From: Ruminococcus sp.
Lineage (GTDB): Bacteria > Bacillota > Clostridia > Oscillospirales > Acutalibacteraceae
Assembly: GCA_017411385.1 (NCBI GenBank)
Contig: JAFQQF010000016.1
Span: 1-64,000, forward strand
Direction of reading: 5' to 3'
Length of the DNA: 64,000 bases
Shown: one piece after another, positions 1 to 9,399 of the stretch
How the letters are laid out: every line of letters begins with the position of its first letter
Position numbering within the stretch: the stretch's first letter is position 1
Notes under the pieces: model-generated
The model's input: the letters and a program-made list of their open reading frames with translations, nothing else
Database searches by the model: none
Told to the model about the DNA's origin: nothing
Program-made: the position numbers and the translations under genes

Positions 1-26
1 AATTCTACAATTTTGAACGTATCAAT

Positions 27-68
27 TTAAAAGACGGCCTTACTCCGTTTGAAATTCGGAGTAAAGCC
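27..68 (-). terminator. Probable terminator downstream of truB
   Basis: On the minus strand a 12-bp stem with one wobble pair (36-47 with 57-68) has a 9-base loop and is followed by a short T-rich stretch. It lies about 95 bases past the truB stop, so it would end the rimP-to-truB operon. The bases between it and truB hold no gene that I recognise; ribF, often found after truB, is not there. Confidence 0.6.
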
Positions 69-162
69 GCGTAATTTAATGATATTCTACGATAGGGGTC
101 TTTTTTCTTTGTCTACTTTCCTGGATACTGTCCAGTAACTCAGTCGGGGTTCTGTTTTATAT

Positions 163-1080
163 TCAGTTAAACTGGGAATAATCTGCAAATTGCTTGTAGA
201 TTTTAAGCTCTCGGGAGTCCGAGTCAAGCCTTGCAAGCCCCATAAAAACACCCTGTGGGGACTTCACCCTGCAGATTTCGCCGTCTGCAAGCTGAGGCTT
301 TTCGCGGATTCTGTCAATGCTCAGGGCACCGCCGTTTGCAAAGCGTTTTGCCTGCTCTTGTGACACTTTGACCTCTTTATATGTAACAAAAAGGCTCTCT
401 ATTGACAGGAGAGTTTTTTCTATTTCTCCTTTTTCTGCCAAGGCTCTCAGCTCGTCAAGAGTATAGGACTCCTGCAAATTAAAACCACAAGCTTCTTCCC
501 TTATAAGAGAAGTCATACATCCGCCGATGCAGAGCTTCTTTGCAATGTCGTCAATGAGTGTGCGGATATACGTACCCTTTGAGCATGCAACTCTGAGTGC
601 ACCTCTCTGAGTTTCTTCGTCAAAAGAGAGAAGCTCCAGAGAATACACGGTGATTTTACGAGCTTTTCGCTCCACCTCAATGCCCTGTCGTGCCAAATCG
701 TAGAGGCGTTTGCCGTCTATCTGCACAGCAGAGTACATGGGCGGTATCTGCTCAATCTCACCTGTAAACTCAGGAATTACAGAGAGTATATCTTCCTTTG
801 TAACCTGAGTTTTCTCCTCCGCCTGCACCGTGCCCCATATATCCAGGGTATCTGTAACCTTGCCGAGCACAAACTCTGCTTTGTAGGTTTTATCGTGGTT
901 TGGCAGTATATCCTGAGCCTTTGCCGCTCTGCCCAGAAGTACAGGAAGCACTCCTGTGGCGTTGGGGTCAAGGGTGCCGCAATGGCCGATTTTCCGCTCA
1001 TTGCATAGCTTTCTCAACACCGCTATTACATCAAAAGAGGTAAATCCCTCTGGCTTGTTTACAACTATAACTCCGTTCAT
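163..1080 (-). CDS. truB: tRNA pseudouridine(55) synthase TruB
   Basis: TruB converts uridine 55 of the T-loop of nearly all tRNAs to pseudouridine. The N-terminus reads as a TruB domain: MNGVIVVNKPEGFTSFDV, then HCGTLDPNATGVLP, where Asp38 is the expected catalytic aspartate. The motif KGTYIRTLIDDI sits in the middle and a PUA-like C-terminal region follows. At 305 residues the length is normal for the family. The ATG overlaps the nrnA stop by four bases (ATGA), so the two are translationally coupled. It is the last gene of the rimP-nusA-infB operon and a hairpin lies downstream. The family call is secure. Confidence 0.95.
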   Translation of the reverse strand: MNGVIVVNKPEGFTSFDVIAVLRKLCNERKIGHCGTLDPNATGVLPVLLGRAAKAQDILPNHDKTYKAEFVLGKVTDTLDIWGTVQAEEKTQVTKEDILSVIPEFTGEIEQIPPMYSAVQIDGKRLYDLARQGIEVERKARKITVYSLELLSFDEETQRGALRVACSKGTYIRTLIDDIAKKLCIGGCMTSLIREEACGFNLQESYTLDELRALAEKGEIEKTLLSIESLFVTYKEVKVSQEQAKRFANGGALSIDRIREKPQLADGEICRVKSPQGVFMGLARLDSDSRELKIYKQFADYSQFN

Positions 1081-2018
1081 AGCATTTCACACGCGGCATC
1101 CAGCAGGAGCTTCTTCACCGTTTCAAGGTCGCCCTCTATGGTACAGCCTGCCGCCGCTTTGTGGCCGCCGCCGCCGAAACGAGCACAGAAATCAGAAGCG
1201 CTTACGTCCTTGTTTGAACGGACAGAGATTTTGAAGGTTCCGTCTGCTTTTTCTCTCATTGTAATGCCGAGGAGCACACCCTCAATCTGGCGGGGAATGG
1301 AGGCAAGACCTTCCATCTCGTCGTCGCCAATACCTGCTTCCTCCTGCATCTTAAGTGTGGTGTAAATCAGAGCACACTTGCCCTCGCAGGAATATTCCAG
1401 AGTATCATACACCATTCTTTCAAGCTGAAGCTTTTCTTTTGTCTTAACCTCAAACATCTCGGTGTTAATCTCGTGCCAGTTAGGGGTTACCGCCATAAGC
1501 TCTGCGGCGATAAGCAGGGTGCAGGGAGTGGTGTTTGAATAGCGAAAGCAGCCTGTGTCGGTAGAGATACCTGTGTAGATACAGGATGCCATATCACGGG
1601 TAAGTCCGATGCCCATTTCCTTGCTCAGCTCGTAAATAATCTCGCCTGTAGCCGCCGCCTTAGCATCTATATAGGAGTCCTTTGCAACAATGGAGTTTGT
1701 GCCGTGGTGGTCAATGCACAGGTCAATGATATTCTCGTATTCTGCCTGATTCTCGCCAAGAAGCGAAGGTGCCGCCACGTCAACACTTACAACATAATCT
1801 CTCTGAAACTCCTGAACTTCAACCCCGTTTTTAAGGAAATCGTATTTTCTCGCAACTGCGCCGCTTGTAATAACCCTTGCCTTTTTGCCTAAGGACTGGA
1901 GCATAAGGCACAGAGCATAAGCAGAGCCTAAGGTATCGCCGTCGGGATAGTGATGTGTGAGAATTTCAATATTATCTTTTTCTTTCAGCAGTTCACCAAT
2001 GGAAAACAGATTATTCAT
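1077..2018 (-). CDS. nrnA: Bifunctional oligoribonuclease / pAp phosphatase NrnA (DHH family)
   Basis: A DHH/DHHA1 phosphoesterase of the NrnA type, which degrades short RNA oligomers and dephosphorylates 3'-phosphoadenosine 5'-phosphate in Firmicutes. Visible motifs are THHYPDGDTLGS (Asp26 and Asp28, metal ligands), DHHGTN (103-108) and the C-terminal DHHA1 glycine motif FGGGGHKAAAG. The open frame continues 66 codons upstream inside rbfA, but the family N-terminus begins at MNNLFSIGELL. That ATG has GAGGAGG upstream and overlaps the rbfA stop by eight bases, so 2018 is the start (313 residues). The position between rbfA and truB is the common Firmicutes order. Confidence 0.93.
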   Translation of the reverse strand: MNNLFSIGELLKEKDNIEILTHHYPDGDTLGSAYALCLMLQSLGKKARVITSGAVARKYDFLKNGVEVQEFQRDYVVSVDVAAPSLLGENQAEYENIIDLCIDHHGTNSIVAKDSYIDAKAAATGEIIYELSKEMGIGLTRDMASCIYTGISTDTGCFRYSNTTPCTLLIAAELMAVTPNWHEINTEMFEVKTKEKLQLERMVYDTLEYSCEGKCALIYTTLKMQEEAGIGDDEMEGLASIPRQIEGVLLGITMREKADGTFKISVRSNKDVSASDFCARFGGGGHKAAAGCTIEGDLETVKKLLLDAACEML

Positions 2019-2400
2019 CCGTTTCTGCCTCCTCATTCTCGTCAGACACAGGACGCTTTTTGTCCAAGTCGTGAAGAATTTTTGAGATGTTAGCACTGTA
2101 TTCGATAGAGTCAGTAGCCTTGAAAATAAGCGAAGGCACGTGACGGATGGAAAGTCTGCGTGCAAGCTCACTTCTGATAAAGCCTGCAGCGGACTTAAGT
2201 CCCTTAACAGCTTCATTCGCTCTCTCCATACCCTCGATTGCGCTGATGTATACAGTACAATAGCTCAGGTCGTTTGTCACCTCAACACGGATAATTGAGA
2301 TAAACGCACCCTGCACTCTGGGGTCCTTGAGCTCGCGAAAAACCGCTGTGAGCTCTCTTTTTATGTCTTCTGTTGTTCTGGAAAGTTTATGATTAGCCAA
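2011..2400 (-). CDS. rbfA: 30S ribosome-binding factor RbfA
   Basis: RbfA binds the 30S subunit and assists late 16S rRNA maturation. The 129-residue protein has the family pattern: basic N-terminus MANHKLSRTTEDIKRELT, then DPRVQGAFISIIRVEVTNDLSYCTVYIS, and the C-terminal helix segment RHVPSLIFKATDSIEYS. The start codon is TTG at 2398-2400, supported by AGGAGG eight bases upstream; a nearer ATG runs at once into a stop in another frame. An acidic tail (EENEEAETDE) follows the fold. It lies downstream of infB with a 114-base gap that holds a hairpin. Confidence 0.93.
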   Translation of the reverse strand: MANHKLSRTTEDIKRELTAVFRELKDPRVQGAFISIIRVEVTNDLSYCTVYISAIEGMERANEAVKGLKSAAGFIRSELARRLSIRHVPSLIFKATDSIEYSANISKILHDLDKKRPVSDENEEAETDE

Positions 2401-2429
2401 AATTCATTCCTCCTGCAACTGTGGCTACA

Positions 2430-2451
2430 CCCACCATCTTCTGACGGTGGG
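2430..2451 (-). other. Hairpin in the infB-rbfA gap
   Basis: A 9-bp stem with one wobble and a four-base loop (CCCACC.../...GGTGGG) lies between infB and rbfA. No T-run follows on the minus strand, so it is more likely a processing or mRNA-stability structure than a terminator. Confidence 0.4.
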
Positions 2452-2514
2452 CATAGTGTGTTGTGGATTGTTTAAATTATTATCTGTAAAAACTCTGCTC
2501 TTATGAGGCTTTTA

Positions 2515-4872
2515 TCAGTCCTCGCGGTACTCCTCGATGATGTATGCCTCGAAGATGTCGCCTTCCTTAAGGTCACTAAATCTTTCAAGACCGATACCGC
2601 ACTCATAGCCTTCTGCAACTTCCTTAACGGAGTCTTTGAATCTCTGCAACGATGCAATGTTATCATCAGCAATGATGATACCGTCACGAACTACGCGGAT
2701 AAGAGCGTTACGGGTAATCTTACCGCTCTTAACATAAGAACCTGCGATTGTGCCAACGCTCTTGATTTTGATAACGTTACGGCACTCGGCAGTACCAAGC
2801 TGAACCTCGCGCTTCTTGGGAGCAAGCATACCCTTCATAGCTGACTCGATTTCCTCAATACAGTCGTAGATGATGGTATACATTCTCATATCAACACCGT
2901 CACGCTCTGCATTTACAGCGGCAACGGAATCGGGACGAACGTTGAAGCCGACGATGATTGCGTTTGATGCGTTAGCAAGCATAACGTCAGACTCGTTAAC
3001 AGCACCAACACCGCAGTGGATAACTGCAACGCGAACTTCCTCGTTTGAAAGCTTCTCCAAGGACTGTCTTACAGCCTCAACAGAGCCCTGTACGTCAGCC
3101 TTAACAATAATCTTGAGCTCCTTGATTTCGCCCAGCTTCATCTGGTCGAAGAGGTTATCAAGGTTAACCTTTGTACGGGAATTGAAGAGCTCTTCCTTCT
3201 TCTGGGACTTTCTCTGCTCAACAAGCTCACGAGCAAGACGCTCGTCGGAAACTGCGTTGAAGGTGTCGCCGCCTGCGGGCACCTCTGCAAGACCTGTAAT
3301 CTCAACAGGAACTGAGGGACCAGCCTCGTGAACACGCTCGCCGCGGTCGTTTGTCATAGCACGGACACGACCTACTGCTGTACCTGCAACAACGATGTCA
3401 CCTGTACGAAGTGTACCGTTCTGAACAAGGATTGTAGCAATAGGACCTCTGCCCTTGTCAAGGCGAGCCTCAACAACTGTACCCTTTGCGGCACGGTCGG
3501 GATTAGCCTTGAGCTCCTTCATATCTGCAACGAGGGTTACCATTTCGAGCAGGTCGTCAATACCCATACCTGTCTTTGCAGAAATGGGAATACAGGGTGT
3601 GTCACCGCCCCACTCCTCGGGGATAATCTCATGCTCTGTAAGCTGCTGCATTACACGGTCGGGGTTTGCGGCTTCCTTATCCATCTTGTTCATAGCAACA
3701 ATTACGGAAACGCCTGCAGCCTTTGCGTGGTTAATAGCCTCAACTGTCTGGGGCATAATACCGTCGTCAGCAGCAACAACAAGGATTGCTATATCTGTAA
3801 CCTGTGCACCTCTTGCACGCATGGTTGTGAAAGCTTCGTGACCGGGAGTATCGAGGAAGGTGATGTCCCTGCCCTGCACGTCTACTCTGTAAGCACCGAT
3901 GTGCTGAGTAATACCGCCTGCCTCAGAAGCAGTAACGTTTGCGTGACGGATATAGTCAAGAAGTGAGGTCTTACCGTGGTCAACGTGGCCCATAACAACT
4001 ACAACGGGAGCACGCATCTTCAGGTTCTCGTCATCATCCTGACTATCGTCAATAATTCTCTCTTCGATTGTAACAACAATCTCCTTCTCAACTCTTGCGT
4101 GGAACTCCATTGCGATGAGAGAAGCTGTATCAAAGTCGATAGTGTCGTTGATTGTAACCATTGTACCCATAAGGAAAGCCTTTGTGATAACCTCCTTAGC
4201 GGTAGCCTTAAGTCTTAAAGCAAGCTCCTGAACAGTAATCTCATCGGGAATTTTGATTGTTAAGGGCTTTGACTTTCTCTCCTGTGCAATACGGTCGATT
4301 CTCTGCTGCTCGGTTTCACGCTTGCCTGAGCGATGCTTTCCCTTCTGCTGAGAACGCTGTCTGAGCTTCTGCTTCTGGGTGGACATATTGCTGTCGGAAC
4401 GGCCTTTATCGTATGCCATACGGTCGTATTTTTCGTTGTAACGCTCTACGTCAACAAAGCCTGCTCGGGTATCTACAACCTTACCCTCACCGCGTTTAGA
4501 CTTGATAGCACCCTCAGAAACAGGAGCCTCTGTGCTTACTGCCTTTTTGGGAGCTTCCTTCTTCTGAGAAGTCTGAGTCTTCTCTTTGGGAGCATCGGAT
4601 TTCTTATCTTCGCTCTTCTCGGCAGTTTCCAAAACTGCCTCCTCCTGCTTTGCCTCGCGCTCAGCAATTACCTTGTCACGCACTGCAAAGTATGCATTGA
4701 AGTTCTCCACAGCATTTTCCTGTGTAAAATAATCAAATACTACGTTAAGCTCTTCTTCTTCAAGTGAAGTCATAGACTTTCTGACGGTATTGCAGTATTT
4801 CTCTACAACCTCAGACACAGCCTTGCTTGAAACGCCCAGCTCTTTAGCCAGCTCATGTACCTTATATTTCAT
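2515..4872 (-). CDS. infB: Translation initiation factor IF-2
   Basis: IF-2 is the GTPase that positions initiator fMet-tRNA on the 30S subunit and promotes subunit joining. The protein has an N-terminal IF2_N helix bundle ([19 protein letters not shown]), a charged low-complexity linker rich in Lys/Glu, a second IF2_N segment, then the GTPase with G1 GHVDHGKT near residues 295-302, G3 DTPGHEAF and G4 NKMD, followed by the C-terminal domains ending in [11 protein letters not shown]. At 785 residues the length fits Clostridia. The ATG at 4870-4872 follows AAAGGAGG. It is the fifth gene of the rimP operon. Confidence 0.97.
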   Translation of the reverse strand: MKYKVHELAKELGVSSKAVSEVVEKYCNTVRKSMTSLEEEELNVVFDYFTQENAVENFNAYFAVRDKVIAEREAKQEEAVLETAEKSEDKKSDAPKEKTQTSQKKEAPKKAVSTEAPVSEGAIKSKRGEGKVVDTRAGFVDVERYNEKYDRMAYDKGRSDSNMSTQKQKLRQRSQQKGKHRSGKRETEQQRIDRIAQERKSKPLTIKIPDEITVQELALRLKATAKEVITKAFLMGTMVTINDTIDFDTASLIAMEFHARVEKEIVVTIEERIIDDSQDDDENLKMRAPVVVVMGHVDHGKTSLLDYIRHANVTASEAGGITQHIGAYRVDVQGRDITFLDTPGHEAFTTMRARGAQVTDIAILVVAADDGIMPQTVEAINHAKAAGVSVIVAMNKMDKEAANPDRVMQQLTEHEIIPEEWGGDTPCIPISAKTGMGIDDLLEMVTLVADMKELKANPDRAAKGTVVEARLDKGRGPIATILVQNGTLRTGDIVVAGTAVGRVRAMTNDRGERVHEAGPSVPVEITGLAEVPAGGDTFNAVSDERLARELVEQRKSQKKEELFNSRTKVNLDNLFDQMKLGEIKELKIIVKADVQGSVEAVRQSLEKLSNEEVRVAVIHCGVGAVNESDVMLANASNAIIVGFNVRPDSVAAVNAERDGVDMRMYTIIYDCIEEIESAMKGMLAPKKREVQLGTAECRNVIKIKSVGTIAGSYVKSGKITRNALIRVVRDGIIIADDNIASLQRFKDSVKEVAEGYECGIGLERFSDLKEGDIFEAYIIEEYRED

Positions 4873-4889
4873 ATAGTAGTTTCCTCCTT

Positions 4890-5201
4890 TTATTGCTCTG
4901 CCTCAACAAGCTCCAAAAGCTTTTTGGCAAAGCCCTCATCAATGATTGCAAGCACCGCACAGGTCTTGCCAAGACTGAAACTTATTTCATCCTTTGTTCT
5001 TTTGATAATGCGGTATTCTGCATTACCCTTTGCTTCAACCGTTGCTCTGATTTTCTTTTCTGTGTTCTGAGAAATATCAGATGCACACAAAACAAGAAAT
5101 GCCTTGCCGGTATCCACAGCCTCTCTTACGGGGTCGGCGCCGATTACAAGTCTGCCTGCTCTGCGACAAATCCCCAACAGGGACAAAAGCCTGTCATTCA
5201 T
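4890..5201 (-). CDS. ylxQ: L7Ae-family K-turn RNA-binding protein YlxQ
   Basis: A small L7Ae/L30e/S12e/Gadd45-fold protein of the YlxQ type, a K-turn binder that accompanies nusA and infB in Firmicutes. The pattern [26 protein letters not shown] and a central [16 protein letters not shown] are characteristic. I place the start at the ATG of MNDRLLSL: it overlaps the ylxR stop by eight bases, while the longer frame reads ten residues of ylxR sequence. The mature length is 103 residues. Coupling to YlxR suggests co-production. The precise role is not known. Confidence 0.88.
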   Translation of the reverse strand: MNDRLLSLLGICRRAGRLVIGADPVREAVDTGKAFLVLCASDISQNTEKKIRATVEAKGNAEYRIIKRTKDEISFSLGKTCAVLAIIDEGFAKKLLELVEAEQ

Positions 5202-5496
5202 CCTCTGTAAGCTCCTTCTCCATAGAGTCATAAACCTCTGAGGGAATCATACAGCTGAAAGCTCTTTCAAGTCTGCGGGCTTTACGAGCCGCCTGCAGAC
5301 AGTCTATGCTGTGACAAATATATGCGCCTCTGCCTGACTTTTTAGAGGTAAGGTCCAGCGAAACCTCGCCTTTCTTTACAATCTCACCGTTTTCATCCAC
5401 CTCATCAGGGGCTTTCACCACACGGATAAGCTCAAACTTAGGCTTCATCTCTCCGCAGCCTGTGCATTTTCTCATAGGTGTTTTTTTCTGCTTCAT
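5194..5496 (-). CDS. ylxR: YlxR family RNA-binding protein (DUF448)
   Basis: A DUF448/YlxR protein, a small basic putative RNA-binding protein that lies between nusA and infB in most Firmicutes. It shows the CTGCGEMKPKFELIR start of the fold and the signature SGRGAYIC, followed by Cys and basic residues (SIDCLQAARKARRLERAF). It is 100 residues long. AGGGAGG stands a few bases before the ATG at 5494-5496. The acidic C-terminal end (ELTEDE) overlaps the ylxQ start. Confidence 0.9.
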   Translation of the reverse strand: MKQKKTPMRKCTGCGEMKPKFELIRVVKAPDEVDENGEIVKKGEVSLDLTSKKSGRGAYICHSIDCLQAARKARRLERAFSCMIPSEVYDSMEKELTEDE

Positions 5497-5534
5497 ATTC
5501 TCCCTCCTTCAGGTTTTATATCATAAGGGACAAA

Positions 5535-6596
5535 TCAGTCCTCGGTGTCTTCGCCAAAAAATCCGCTTTCGGGACGGATATCGATTTTCCAGCCTGTGAG
5601 CTTTGCGGCAAGGCGAGCGTTCTGACCCTTGTTGCCGATTGCAAGAGAAAGCTGACCATCGGGAACAGTTACTCTGCAGCTCTTTGAGCCGTCCTCTGCA
5701 AGCTCAACCTTAACAACTGTTGCAGGAGAAAGTGAAGCTGCAATGAACTTTTCAGGCTCCTCGTCATAAACGATAATGTCAATCTTTTCACCGCCGAGCT
5801 CCTCAACGATGGTGTTAACTCTGGCACCTCTTGTACCGATACAAGCACCTACTGCATCAATCTCAGCATCGTTTGAGATAACCGCCATCTTGGTTCTGGA
5901 GCCTGCCTCACGGGAGATAGACTTAATTTCAACGATTCCCTCGAAAATTTCGGGAACCTCTGTTTCAAACATTTTTCTTACAAAATCGGGATGTGTACGG
6001 GAAATAATAGCTCTGGGGCCTCTGTCGCCAACCTTAACGTCAACAACATAAATCTTAACTCTGTCGCCCTCTTCAAGAATTTCGTCGGGAAGCTGCTCGC
6101 TCTTGGGAAGCACAACCTCTGTTTTGCCGAACTTGAGAGTTGCGGCGCCTGACTTGGGGTCGATTCGCTCTACTGTTGCAGTAATGATTTCCTTATATTT
6201 GGACTGGAACTCCTTAAGTGCCTGACCCTTTTCGCCGTCACGGATACCGCCGTGAATAACGTTCTTGGATGCGCTTACTGCAATTCTGCCAAACTTTCTG
6301 GGGTCAAGGGAAATTCCGATTTCCTTGCCTACAGTGGCACGCTTGGAAATAAGCTTTGCATCCTCCAAAGAAATCTCTGTTGCTTCATCCTCAACCTCAG
6401 CCACAACCAGCTTAATAAGCTTTACTGTGAAGGTGTGCTTATCTCTGTCCATTACAATTTCAACATTTTCATTACCGTAGAGATTCTTGCAAGCTACTAC
6501 GATTGCCCTTTTAATCTGGTCAATCATATACTCTGCAGGGATACCCTTTTCCTTTTCAAGCAGTGCCAGAGCCTCAAATAACTCCTTGTTAACCAT
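5535..6596 (-). CDS. nusA: Transcription termination/antitermination factor NusA
   Basis: NusA binds RNA polymerase and modulates pausing, termination and antitermination. The sequence shows the N-terminal RNAP-binding domain (MVNKELFEALALLEKEKGI), an S1 domain, and two KH domains: GACIGTRGARVNTIVEELGGEKID and AIGNKGQNARLAAKLTGWKIDI. At about 353 residues it has the short Gram-positive architecture without the acidic repeats of Proteobacteria. A start four codons upstream (6608) is in frame, but its Shine-Dalgarno would abut the ATG; the family N-terminus and spacing favour 6596. Confidence 0.95.
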   Translation of the reverse strand: MVNKELFEALALLEKEKGIPAEYMIDQIKRAIVVACKNLYGNENVEIVMDRDKHTFTVKLIKLVVAEVEDEATEISLEDAKLISKRATVGKEIGISLDPRKFGRIAVSASKNVIHGGIRDGEKGQALKEFQSKYKEIITATVERIDPKSGAATLKFGKTEVVLPKSEQLPDEILEEGDRVKIYVVDVKVGDRGPRAIISRTHPDFVRKMFETEVPEIFEGIVEIKSISREAGSRTKMAVISNDAEIDAVGACIGTRGARVNTIVEELGGEKIDIIVYDEEPEKFIAASLSPATVVKVELAEDGSKSCRVTVPDGQLSLAIGNKGQNARLAAKLTGWKIDIRPESGFFGEDTED

Positions 6597-6656
6597 TTTC
6601 TTAACCATTCCTTTCTAACTGTCTGTTTGTATATTTATTAGTTATAATAACCTTTA

Positions 6657-7142
6657 TCAGTCAAAGTCATCCAGCTTAATCCAAGCCGCATCCTTTTTAT
6701 TGATGGTAACCACATTCTCGCCTGAGTGGTCGGTGATTGTTACCGTGTCTTTATCGTGGGAAGTGAGCACACCCGAGAAATCTCTGCCCAAAACCTCCAT
6801 AGGACGAATGAGTCGCACCATAACATCTGCACCGACAAAGCGGTCAAAATGCTCCGGTCTTGTGAGCTCTCGTTCAAGTCCGGGGGAGCTTACCTCAAGG
6901 ATGTAGTAGTCCTTGATGGGGTCCAGCTTATCCAAGGGCTCATCAATAGCACGGGAAACCGCCTCGCAATCGTCAACGGAAACTCCGCCTTCCTTATCAA
7001 TGAAAATCCTCAGATACCACTCGGCACCTTCCTTGACGTATCTTACGTCCCAAATCTCTACTCCGCAGCTTTCTGCCACAGGCTCGGCAATAGCTCTGAC
7101 AGAGTCACAGACATTGCTTTTTGATTTATTGTCCTTAGCCAA
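6657..7142 (-). CDS. rimP: Ribosome maturation factor RimP
   Basis: RimP helps assemble the 30S subunit. The 161-residue protein carries the family blocks: an N-terminal half with VWDVRYVKEGAEWYLRIFIDKEGGVSVDDCEAVSR read as IWDVRY...FIDKEGG...DDCE, then YILEVSSPGLERELTRPEHF and a C-terminal Sm-like half ending near AAWIKLDDFD. The start codon is TTG at 7140-7142 with GGAGGG six bases upstream. It is the first gene of the operon, 83 bases below the predicted promoter. Confidence 0.93.
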   Translation of the reverse strand: MAKDNKSKSNVCDSVRAIAEPVAESCGVEIWDVRYVKEGAEWYLRIFIDKEGGVSVDDCEAVSRAIDEPLDKLDPIKDYYILEVSSPGLERELTRPEHFDRFVGADVMVRLIRPMEVLGRDFSGVLTSHDKDTVTITDHSGENVVTINKKDAAWIKLDDFD

Positions 7143-7166
7143 CTAAATCCCTCCATAATAAGTACT

Positions 7167-7196
7167 AAGGAGCGGGTCGTCTTTGACCCACTCCTT
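7167..7196 (-). promoter_or_regulatory. 5' leader hairpin of the rimP-nusA operon
   Basis: A 12-bp stem with a single wobble (7167-7178 with 7185-7196) and a six-base loop lies between the promoter and the rimP ribosome binding site. On the minus strand only AGTACTTATTAT follows, so it is a poor intrinsic terminator. It could be a target for NusA or an attenuator in operon autoregulation; that role is inference. Confidence 0.5.
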
Positions 7197-7224
7197 ACTT
7201 TTATACATTATTCAACTGTAAAAA

Positions 7225-7253
7225 AGTATACCACGCAAACTTCAAAAAATCAA
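7225..7253 (-). promoter_or_regulatory. Promoter of the rimP-nusA-infB operon
   Basis: Read on the minus strand: -35 TTGATT (7248-7253), 17-base spacer, -10 TATACT (7225-7230). Spacing is ideal for the housekeeping sigma factor, and the position fits rimP with a leader of about 75 bases. Confidence 0.75.
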
Positions 7254-7370
7254 GTGTTTCACTGCGTTTTCGGAAACTTGCACTACTTATGAGGAAAAAT
7301 CAGCCGCTTTCATATAAGCCTTGCTGTAAAAGCTTACAAAAAAGGCGTTTTTTCAAGCTTTTTACCTATA

Positions 7371-7406
7371 ATAAAACACCGCCGCCTCTCATAGGAGAAG
7401 CGGCGG
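7371..7406 (-). terminator. Intrinsic terminator after oppA
   Basis: Minus strand: a 12-bp GC-rich stem with one wobble (7379-7390 with 7395-7406), four-base loop, then TGTTTTATTAT. It lies 43 bases past the oppA stop and separates the opp and rimP operons. Confidence 0.85.
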
Positions 7407-7448
7407 ACATCAGTCAGTTTTCTGGTTGTTTAGAATTCACAGATTATA

Positions 7449-9185
7449 TTATTCAGCAACAGTTGCATACATGAAGTACTTGTAGCCGAGGGGGCTTACG
7501 AAGGAGCCTTCAATGCTTGTGGAGCACATGAACTGATCTGTGTAGTAGTAGATGGGGCAAATTGCGCCTGTGGACATGAGGATATCCTCAGCCTGGTGCA
7601 TAAGCTCGAATCTCTCTGCGGGATCCTTGGAAGCCTTGATCTTAGCGATGATTACATCGAAAGACTCTGCCCATGTGAGGCCGTCCTTACCGTCGTAGGA
7701 GTAACCTGCGTATGTTGCATGGTCGCCCTTACCGAACTGGCAGTCATTGTTACCGGACTCTGTGAGCCACATGTCAAGGAAGGAGATAGGATCGTTGTAG
7801 TCAGCAAGCCAACCGTTACGTGCGAAGGAATAGTCGCCAGCCTTACGTGTGTCAAGGAATGTGTTCCACTCCTGAACCTCAATCTTCATTGTGATACCGT
7901 AGGTTTCGTAAACTTCCTTCATGTAAGTAGCGATCTGCTCGTGGCCTGTACCCTCGTTTGTGATGTATGTGAGAGTGGGGAAGCCTGTAACTGTGTCGCC
8001 CTCAACTGTGAACTTACCGGAAGACTTAGCAACGTCTGCGAGAAGTGCAAGAGCCTCTGTGCAGTTTGCCTGATAGTCATCAGCATTTACGCTGAAGTAG
8101 CCTGCGCCGCCATTAGCATTTGCTCTGAACTCTGTTACGCCGTCAGCATCTGTGAGGCCCATGGGAACGAATGTGTTAGCAGCTACCTGACCTGCCTTAC
8201 CGATATCGGTGCAGATGTAGTTTCTCTCAAGAAGGAGACCAAGAGCCTTACGGATAGAAATCTTCTCTACCTCTGTGAAGTCCTTGAGTGCCTCGTCGTT
8301 TACGTTGAAGGATACATAGTATGTACCCAGCTGACCTGTTACCTTGTACTCATCAGGATACTGTGCCTGGATAGCGTCGATCTGATCGTTGGGAACAGAG
8401 TCAATGAAGAGGTAAGAACCGTTCTGGAAGTTAGCATACAGGGAGCTGTCATCCTCGTTGAAGGGGAAGATAATCTTAGCTGTCTTAACAGCGTCTGCAT
8501 TGTGATAGTACTCGTTCTTCTCCATAATCATCTGGCCCTGTGTAAACTCAGTTACCTTGTAGGGACCGTTGCCGATGTATGTTGCAGCATCGATAGCCCA
8601 GGAGTCGTTACCCTCAACTATAGACTGCTTAACAGGCATGTATGTGGGGAATGCGAGAAGCTCGTTGAAGTAAGGAACATCGTTTGAAAGAACGATTGTG
8701 AGGGACTTGCCGTCCTCAGAAGCTGTAACGTTGAGCTTGCCCTCTGCATAACCGTCGATGCAGTCGAACATGTAGCCGTAGTCAGCAGCTGTTTCGGGAG
8801 CGATAGCTCTGTTCCAAGCCCAAACGAAGTCAGCAGCTGTAAGGTCTGTACCGTCAGACCACTTAAGGCCGTCTTTGAGCTCGTATGTGTAAGAAACCTT
8901 ACCATCCTCAAGTGCTACTGCCTCAGGGAATGCCTTTGCACAGTCGGGAATGAGCTTGAGGGAACCGTCCTCAGCCTGCTCGTAGCCTACAAGACCTGCA
9001 AATGCGTGGATAACGTAGGTTGCACCGTCAACTGCAGAGTTGAGTGCAGGGTCGATTGTGTCGGGATAAGGACCAACACATACTGTCATTTCGGATGCTG
9101 TTGTGCCGCCGTTATCAGTACAAGCTGTAAGACCAAGGCAAAGTACCATAACGATTGCGAGAATTAACGCAAGTGACTTTTTCAT
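7449..9185 (-). CDS. oppA: Oligopeptide ABC transporter substrate-binding lipoprotein OppA
   Basis: A family 5 extracellular solute-binding protein that delivers peptides to the OppBCDF permease. The N-terminus MKKSLALILAIVMVLCLGLTAC is a lipoprotein signal with lipobox LTAC. The mature part carries SBP_bac_5 features such as YVIHAFAGLVGYE, KDGLKWSDGTDLTAADFVWAWNRAI and RKALGLLLERNYI. The start is the ATG at 9183-9185 with AGGAGG seven bases before it; an upstream in-frame codon adds only MTGGNS. It is the last opp gene, separated from oppF by 214 bases with a small hairpin, possibly giving oppA its own mRNA end or expression level. Peptide specificity cannot be read. Confidence 0.92.
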   Translation of the reverse strand: MKKSLALILAIVMVLCLGLTACTDNGGTTASEMTVCVGPYPDTIDPALNSAVDGATYVIHAFAGLVGYEQAEDGSLKLIPDCAKAFPEAVALEDGKVSYTYELKDGLKWSDGTDLTAADFVWAWNRAIAPETAADYGYMFDCIDGYAEGKLNVTASEDGKSLTIVLSNDVPYFNELLAFPTYMPVKQSIVEGNDSWAIDAATYIGNGPYKVTEFTQGQMIMEKNEYYHNADAVKTAKIIFPFNEDDSSLYANFQNGSYLFIDSVPNDQIDAIQAQYPDEYKVTGQLGTYYVSFNVNDEALKDFTEVEKISIRKALGLLLERNYICTDIGKAGQVAANTFVPMGLTDADGVTEFRANANGGAGYFSVNADDYQANCTEALALLADVAKSSGKFTVEGDTVTGFPTLTYITNEGTGHEQIATYMKEVYETYGITMKIEVQEWNTFLDTRKAGDYSFARNGWLADYNDPISFLDMWLTESGNNDCQFGKGDHATYAGYSYDGKDGLTWAESFDVIIAKIKASKDPAERFELMHQAEDILMSTGAICPIYYYTDQFMCSTSIEGSFVSPLGYKYFMYATVAE

Positions 9186-9275
9186 GGAATTTCCTCCTGT
9201 CAAATTTTGTGTTTTATCTGCAACCAGACAAAACCGGACTGAATATAAATCAACTTAATTGATTTTGAATTTATG

Positions 9276-9295
9276 TGGCAATTGTTAAATTGCCA
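9276..9295. other. Hairpin in the oppF-oppA gap
   Basis: A perfect 7-bp inverted repeat (TGGCAAT / ATTGCCA) with a six-base loop lies in the 214-base stretch between oppF and oppA. There is no T-run and I see no convincing promoter; it may be an mRNA processing or stabilising element. Nothing else is recognisable in this gap. Confidence 0.35.
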
Positions 9296-9399
9296 TTACA
9301 ACAATGCGTAGGGCAAGAGCTTGCACCTGCTCTGCGATACACATCGCCAACAGACGATATATCACAGTACACATACGCGTACTATGTTACGCACTCTTC

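Noticed and set aside
75-162. Possible insertion-sequence remnant next to truB
   Set aside because: A short CTGGA/TCCAG dyad and a T-rich stretch are present, but no terminal repeat or transposase reading supports it.
2019-2216. 66-codon N-terminal extension of the nrnA frame
   Set aside because: It lies wholly inside rbfA, has no family similarity, and a good ATG with GAGGAGG exists at 2018.
3328-3966. 212-codon plus-strand open frame inside infB
   Set aside because: It is antisense to a fully conserved gene, Cys-rich and low-complexity, with no ribosome binding site; a shadow frame.
7596-8687. 363-codon plus-strand frame opposite oppA
   Set aside because: A shadow of oppA produced by codon bias; Cys/Val-rich with no recognisable domain.
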